From an uncultured Aquimarina sp. (GTDB lineage Bacteria > Bacteroidota > Bacteroidia > Flavobacteriales > Flavobacteriaceae), in the NCBI GenBank assembly GCA_947499005.1, contig CANMML010000001.1, forward strand, positions 62,001 through 126,000: a stretch of 64,000 nucleotides of DNA, written 5' to 3'. Position numbers and translations under genes: made by a program. A model generated the notes under the pieces. The model ran no database searches and was not told where the DNA came from. It saw only the letters and a list, made by a program, of their open reading frames with translations. This document shows, piece after piece, positions 60,332 to 64,000 of this stretch (position 1 is its first letter; the number at the start of each line of letters is the position of its first letter).

Positions 60332-61912
60332 ATGATAGGAATAATTTCTTTTATTGGGTTTACAGTCTTAGTGGCTGTTATAGCATGGTGGTCTACCCGA
60401 AGTACTGATGAAACATCTTCGGATGGTTATTTTTTAGGAGGTAGAAGCTTAACGGCTGGAGTAATAGCGGGTTCGCTTTTACTTACAAACCTTTCTACGG
60501 AACAAATTGTTGGGCTAAATGGAGCTGCATATAAAGATGGAGTGTTAGTAATGGCTTGGGAAACCCTTGCTGCAATCGCAATGGTAATTACTGCAATTTT
60601 TATTTTACCTAAGTATTTAAAAGGGGGTATTTCAACAATTCCCACTTATTTAGAGCGCCGTTTTGATACCACTACGAAAGCAATGACTTCAGGGCTGTTT
60701 CTTACAGGTTATGCAGTTGTATTATTACCTATAGTATTGTATTCAGGATCATTGGGAATAAGCACAATGTTCGACTTTCCTACATTACTAGGAGTAAGTG
60801 AATGGACTTCTGTTTGGATTTGTGTTTGGGGTATTGGTTTAATCGGTTCTATATATGCAATCTTTGGAGGGCTTAAAGCAGTTGCGGTTTCCGATACTAT
60901 TAATGCGATAGGGCTTTTAATAGGAGGTTTGTTAATTCCTGTTTTTGGTTTATTAGCAATTGGAGACGGAAGTATTGCTGACGGATTAACGACATTAACA
61001 GAAGCACATCCAGAAAAATTTAATGCTATTGGTGGTAGTGAATCATCTATTCCTTTTGCAACTATTTTTACAGGAATGATGTTAGTTCAGTTATTCTACT
61101 GGGGGACAAACCAACAGATTATTCAGCGTGCGTTGGGTGCAAAAAATTTACAAGAAGGACAAAAAGGATTATTATTAGCAGCGTTCATCAAAATATTAGG
61201 GCCAATCATTGTAGTGTTGCCTGGTATTATAGCGTTTTACATGTACAAAGGTAATTTACCTAATCCAGATCAAGCATATCCTGCCTTAGTTTCAGAGGTA
61301 TTGCCAAAACCATTAGTAGGTTTCTTTGCCGCTGTAATGTTTGGTGCTATATTAAGTTCGTTTAACTCGGCTTTAAATAGCTGTGTAACTTTGTTTGGTA
61401 TTGATATCTATAAGCAGTTTATTAATAAGGAAGCAGAAGAAAAGAAAGTAGTATCGGTAGGGAAAACTTTTGGAATCGTATTGGCATTATTTTCAATGAT
61501 CATTGCGCCATTTTTATATTACGCTTCAGACGGTTTGTTTGGATACCTACAAGAAGTAAATGGAGCTTATAGTATTCCTATTCTAACGATAATTGTAGTA
61601 GGTTTCTTAACAAAAAGAGTCCCTGCATTAGCAGCAAAAGTTGGGATGTTATTTGCATTCTTCGCTTATGTAATATACATCGCATTATCTAAAGGTTTAG
61701 GGATTGAATTTCCTCACTTCTTACACGTACAAGCTATCACATTCGTGTTAACGGTCATTATTATGTTAGTTATAGGTAAAATGCAACCAAGAGATACCGA
61801 TTATGTACAGGAATATACTAAGGATGTTGATGTAACTCCTTGGAAATATGTTATGCCAGTTGGTATAATTATTACTGTAGTTGTATTAAGTACTTATATT
61901 ATATTTAGATAA
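60332..61912 (+). CDS. Sodium/solute symporter (SSS, YidK-like), copy 1
   Basis: A 526-residue SLC5/SSS symporter with about 14 membrane helices. Family segments: SSDGYFLGGRSLTAGVIAGS, LLTNLSTEQIVGLNGAAYKD, GGLKAVAVSDTINAIGLLIG, FYWGTNQQIIQRALGAK and AVMFGAILSSFNSALNSC. These match the sugar-type solute:sodium symporters of Bacteroidota. Divergent from lacI. Its 3' end carries a 78-bp block identical to the paralogue at 62129-63703. Confidence 0.93.
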   Translation: MIGIISFIGFTVLVAVIAWWSTRSTDETSSDGYFLGGRSLTAGVIAGSLLLTNLSTEQIVGLNGAAYKDGVLVMAWETLAAIAMVITAIFILPKYLKGGISTIPTYLERRFDTTTKAMTSGLFLTGYAVVLLPIVLYSGSLGISTMFDFPTLLGVSEWTSVWICVWGIGLIGSIYAIFGGLKAVAVSDTINAIGLLIGGLLIPVFGLLAIGDGSIADGLTTLTEAHPEKFNAIGGSESSIPFATIFTGMMLVQLFYWGTNQQIIQRALGAKNLQEGQKGLLLAAFIKILGPIIVVLPGIIAFYMYKGNLPNPDQAYPALVSEVLPKPLVGFFAAVMFGAILSSFNSALNSCVTLFGIDIYKQFINKEAEEKKVVSVGKTFGIVLALFSMIIAPFLYYASDGLFGYLQEVNGAYSIPILTIIVVGFLTKRVPALAAKVGMLFAFFAYVIYIALSKGLGIEFPHFLHVQAITFVLTVIIMLVIGKMQPRDTDYVQEYTKDVDVTPWKYVMPVGIIITVVVLSTYIIFR

Positions 61913-61931
61913 AAAAAATAAAAAATATAAT

Positions 61932-61967
61932 AAAGCTACTATTGCATTTATGTAATAGTAGCTTTTT
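61932..61967 (+). terminator. Terminator between the two symporters
   Basis: AAAGCTACTATT pairs with AATAGTAGCTTT, followed by a T-run. It suggests the second symporter has its own promoter, although none is obvious in the 216-bp gap; AACGTT at 62014-62019 may be part of a further LacI-type half-site. Confidence 0.75.
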
Positions 61968-62128
61968 GTATATGATTAATAATCAAAGATCGTTAATTAC
62001 AGTTATAGCTATTAACGTTTAGATAATTTCATTGCGTTTTTCGGTGTGAAATTAATAGGACAATTTTTAAATGAAGTGCTATTAAAAGTAGATTTTAATT
62101 ATTCAAAAATAAAATTACAATAAATGAC

Positions 62129-63703
62129 ATGTTAGGAATAATTTCTTTTGTAGGTTTTACAGTACTTGTAGCAGTGATTGCTTGGTGGGCAACTCGAAAA
62201 ACAGATGAATCATCTTCAGATGGTTATTTTTTGGGGGGTCGAAGCTTAACTGCTGGTGTTATAGCAGGTTCACTTTTATTAACCAACCTTTCTACAGAGC
62301 AAATTGTTGCTTTGAATGGATCCGCATATTCTGAAGGTATCTTGGTTATGGCTTGGGAAACTTTAGCTGCAATTGCTATAGTAATAACAGCAATTTTTAT
62401 TCTTCCAAAATACCTTAAAGGAGGTATTAGTACATTACCAACTTATTTAGAAAGAAGGTTTGATGTAGGGGTGAAAGCATTAACTTCAGGTTTATTTTTA
62501 ACGGGTTACCTTACTGTTTTGTTGCCAATAGTTTTGTTTACAGGAGCTTTAGGGATAAGTTCTATGTTTGGACTCCCAGAAATGCTAGGTATTAGTGAAT
62601 GGGCGGCCATATGGATTTGTGTTTGGGCTATTGGAGTTATTGGTGCTATTTATGCTGTTTTTGGAGGATTAAAAGCAGTAGCTGTTTCTGATACAATTAA
62701 TGCAATAGGTTTATTAATTGGAGGTTTGTTAATTCCGATATTTGGTCTAATCGCATTAGGGGAAGGGGATTTCTTCGCAGGAATGCATCAATTGAACACT
62801 GCGCACCCTGAAAAGTTGAGTGTTATTGGGGGAGCTGAATCTCAGATTCCTTTTGCAACGATATTTACAGGTATGATGTTAGTGCAGTTGTTTTATTGGG
62901 GAACCAATCAGCAAATTATTCAGCGTGCTCTTGGAGCCAAAAGTTTAATTGAAGGACAAAAAGGGCTTATACTTGCTGCATTTATAAAGGTTTTAGGTCC
63001 TATTATAGTAGTGTTGCCAGGGGTCATTGCTTTTCATTATTTTGACGGTAATTTAACGAAGGCAGATCAAGCATATCCCGAACTTGTAGCAGCAGTGTTA
63101 CCTAAGCCATTAGTTGGTTTTTTTGCAGCAGTAATGTTTGGAGCTATTTTAAGTTCGTTCAATTCTGCTTTGAATAGTTGTGTAACCTTATTTGGGATAG
63201 ATATTTATAAACAGTTTATTAATAAAGAAGCACCAGAAATTAAGGTAGTAGCTGTTGGTAAACGTTTTGGGATTGGTTTAGCGATTGTTGCTATGTGTAT
63301 AGCTCCATTCTTATACAATGCGGATAATATTTTTGAATATTTACAAAAACTGAATGGTTTTTATAATATTCCAATTTTAGCAGCTATTTTAGTTGGTTTT
63401 TCAACTAAAAGAGTTCCTGCTATTGCGGCAAAGGTGGGGATTATTTTTGCTTTTGTGTCTTATTTAAGTTTTGTGATTCTTGAAGCTATAGGAGTTGAAT
63501 TTCCACATTTTTTACATGTTATGGCAATCATATTTGTAGTTACAGTAATTATCATGCTAATTATAGGTAAAATGAAGCCAAGAGAAACAGACTATGTGTT
63601 AGAGTATACTAAAGATGTTGATGTAACTCCTTGGAAATATGTTATGCCAGTTGGTATAATTATTACTGTAGTTGTATTAAGTACTTATATTGTATTTAGA
63701 TAA
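62129..63703 (+). CDS. Sodium/solute symporter (SSS, YidK-like), copy 2
   Basis: A 524-residue tandem paralogue of the preceding symporter, very similar along its whole length at protein level (for example SSDGYFLGGRSLTAGVIAGS is identical) but different at many synonymous sites, except in the last 95 bp. Differences cluster around residues 130-240, in loops near the substrate path, and at the last helices, so the two could differ in substrate preference. The start matches copy 1. Confidence 0.93.
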   Translation: MLGIISFVGFTVLVAVIAWWATRKTDESSSDGYFLGGRSLTAGVIAGSLLLTNLSTEQIVALNGSAYSEGILVMAWETLAAIAIVITAIFILPKYLKGGISTLPTYLERRFDVGVKALTSGLFLTGYLTVLLPIVLFTGALGISSMFGLPEMLGISEWAAIWICVWAIGVIGAIYAVFGGLKAVAVSDTINAIGLLIGGLLIPIFGLIALGEGDFFAGMHQLNTAHPEKLSVIGGAESQIPFATIFTGMMLVQLFYWGTNQQIIQRALGAKSLIEGQKGLILAAFIKVLGPIIVVLPGVIAFHYFDGNLTKADQAYPELVAAVLPKPLVGFFAAVMFGAILSSFNSALNSCVTLFGIDIYKQFINKEAPEIKVVAVGKRFGIGLAIVAMCIAPFLYNADNIFEYLQKLNGFYNIPILAAILVGFSTKRVPAIAAKVGIIFAFVSYLSFVILEAIGVEFPHFLHVMAIIFVVTVIIMLIIGKMKPRETDYVLEYTKDVDVTPWKYVMPVGIIITVVVLSTYIVFR

Positions 63704-63727
63704 AAAAAGCATTTTATAAAATAGGAA

Positions 63728-63762
63728 AACTCCTGTAACGAAGTGTTACAGGAGTTTTTTTT
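63728..63762 (+). terminator. Terminator after symporter copy 2
   Basis: AACTCCTGTAAC pairs with GTTACAGGAGTT over a short loop, followed by eight Ts. Confidence 0.88.
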
Positions 63763-63791
63763 GTATCTTAAAGAGGTAAGAGTATTTAATT

Positions 63792-64000
63792 ATGGATAAA
63801 ATAGCAATTCTTTATCAAGCAGAAATGCCTCCAATGATCAATGGCATACAAAAACCAATGAAACCAGGTGGATATTCGGATAGTGGTGCTGATATTGCTG
63901 TTGAGTTAATTAAAAATAATATTAAAGTCATAACTCCAGTAGATCAACCAGATGTTTTTAAAGATTATGATTGGGTATTTCCAGATTCGGAAGAAGGTAT
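63792..64000 (+). CDS. Truncated protein, possibly ATP-grasp type (5' end only)
   Basis: ATG 63792 opens a frame that runs off the window; it reads MDKIAILYQAEMPPMINGIQ, KPMKPGGYSDSGADIAVEL and later DWVFPDSEEG. The pattern of the first 70 residues recalls unannotated ATP-grasp enzymes found near sugar transporters, but no ATP-grasp motif is in view, so the family is a guess. Confidence 0.45.
   Translation, partial: MDKIAILYQAEMPPMINGIQKPMKPGGYSDSGADIAVELIKNNIKVITPVDQPDVFKDYDWVFPDSEEG

Overview
The window is a low-GC chromosomal segment from a marine-type Flavobacteriia (Bacteroidota) member. The evidence is an AT-rich sequence with many -7 elements of the Bacteroidota form TAnnTTTG and no Shine-Dalgarno dependence, a type IX secretion C-terminal sorting domain on a cellulase, fused SecDF, a long Ala/Glu-rich tail on ribosomal protein S16, a mevalonate-pathway HMG-CoA reductase next to a GYDIA-type GHMP kinase, and lineage-typical families (DUF4837, PorT-like barrels, lipoproteins with LTGC/FTAC lipoboxes). 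I see no rRNA, tRNA, insertion sequence, prophage or CRISPR array. Most of the window is core genome.

Layout. 1-262 is the 5' end of a GH5 endoglucanase. 392-5716 holds a TatD hydrolase, a type I asparaginase and an ExbB/ExbD energy-transduction cluster with an extra orphan ExbD. 6033-16565 holds ferritin, decayed remnants, an outer-membrane barrel, a metallophosphoesterase, rpoN, a glycosyltransferase/flippase-like pair, an MMPL transporter and pyrH-frr. 17077-20834 is an accessory pair: a PhoX/DUF839-like lipoprotein and a MauG-like di-heme peroxidase with an unusual N-terminal domain. 20855-34286 is mostly housekeeping (SDR, CBS protein, secDF, TerB-like, DUF1456, MscS, sucC, lysA, tex). 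34287-36731 is a secreted GH5_1-PKD-PKD-CBM3-T9SS cellulase. 36840-44191 holds an SPFH protein, lipoproteins, holB, pgk and a LysM lytic transglycosylase. 44280-44859 encodes two small exported proteins with regularly spaced Cys-Cys pairs. 45052-54750 contains dxs, tadA, an AAA ATPase preceded by 32-bp direct repeats, a ClC protein lacking the gating glutamate, mevalonate-pathway genes and rpsP-rimM. 54911-63703 contains hypothetical exported proteins, a SulP transporter whose start codon appears to be ACG, a LacI regulator and two tandem sodium/solute symporters. 63792 to the end is a truncated gene.

How the genes work together. The ExbB/ExbD set would energise TonB-dependent uptake; two cellulases, one of them a clear type IX client, point to cellulose use. 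The LacI gene, its palindromic operator and the duplicated symporters form a plausible sugar-responsive uptake locus. Dxs together with mevalonate genes is best explained by mevalonate-derived isoprenoids plus a need for DXP in vitamin B6/B1 synthesis.

No single spectacular new system is proven here. The strongest candidates for new biology are the Cys-Cys peptide pair, the PhoX-like/MauG-like pair, the iteron-controlled AAA ATPase, the ClC E-to-L variant, the ACG-initiated SulP gene and the 3'-end gene conversion between the symporters.
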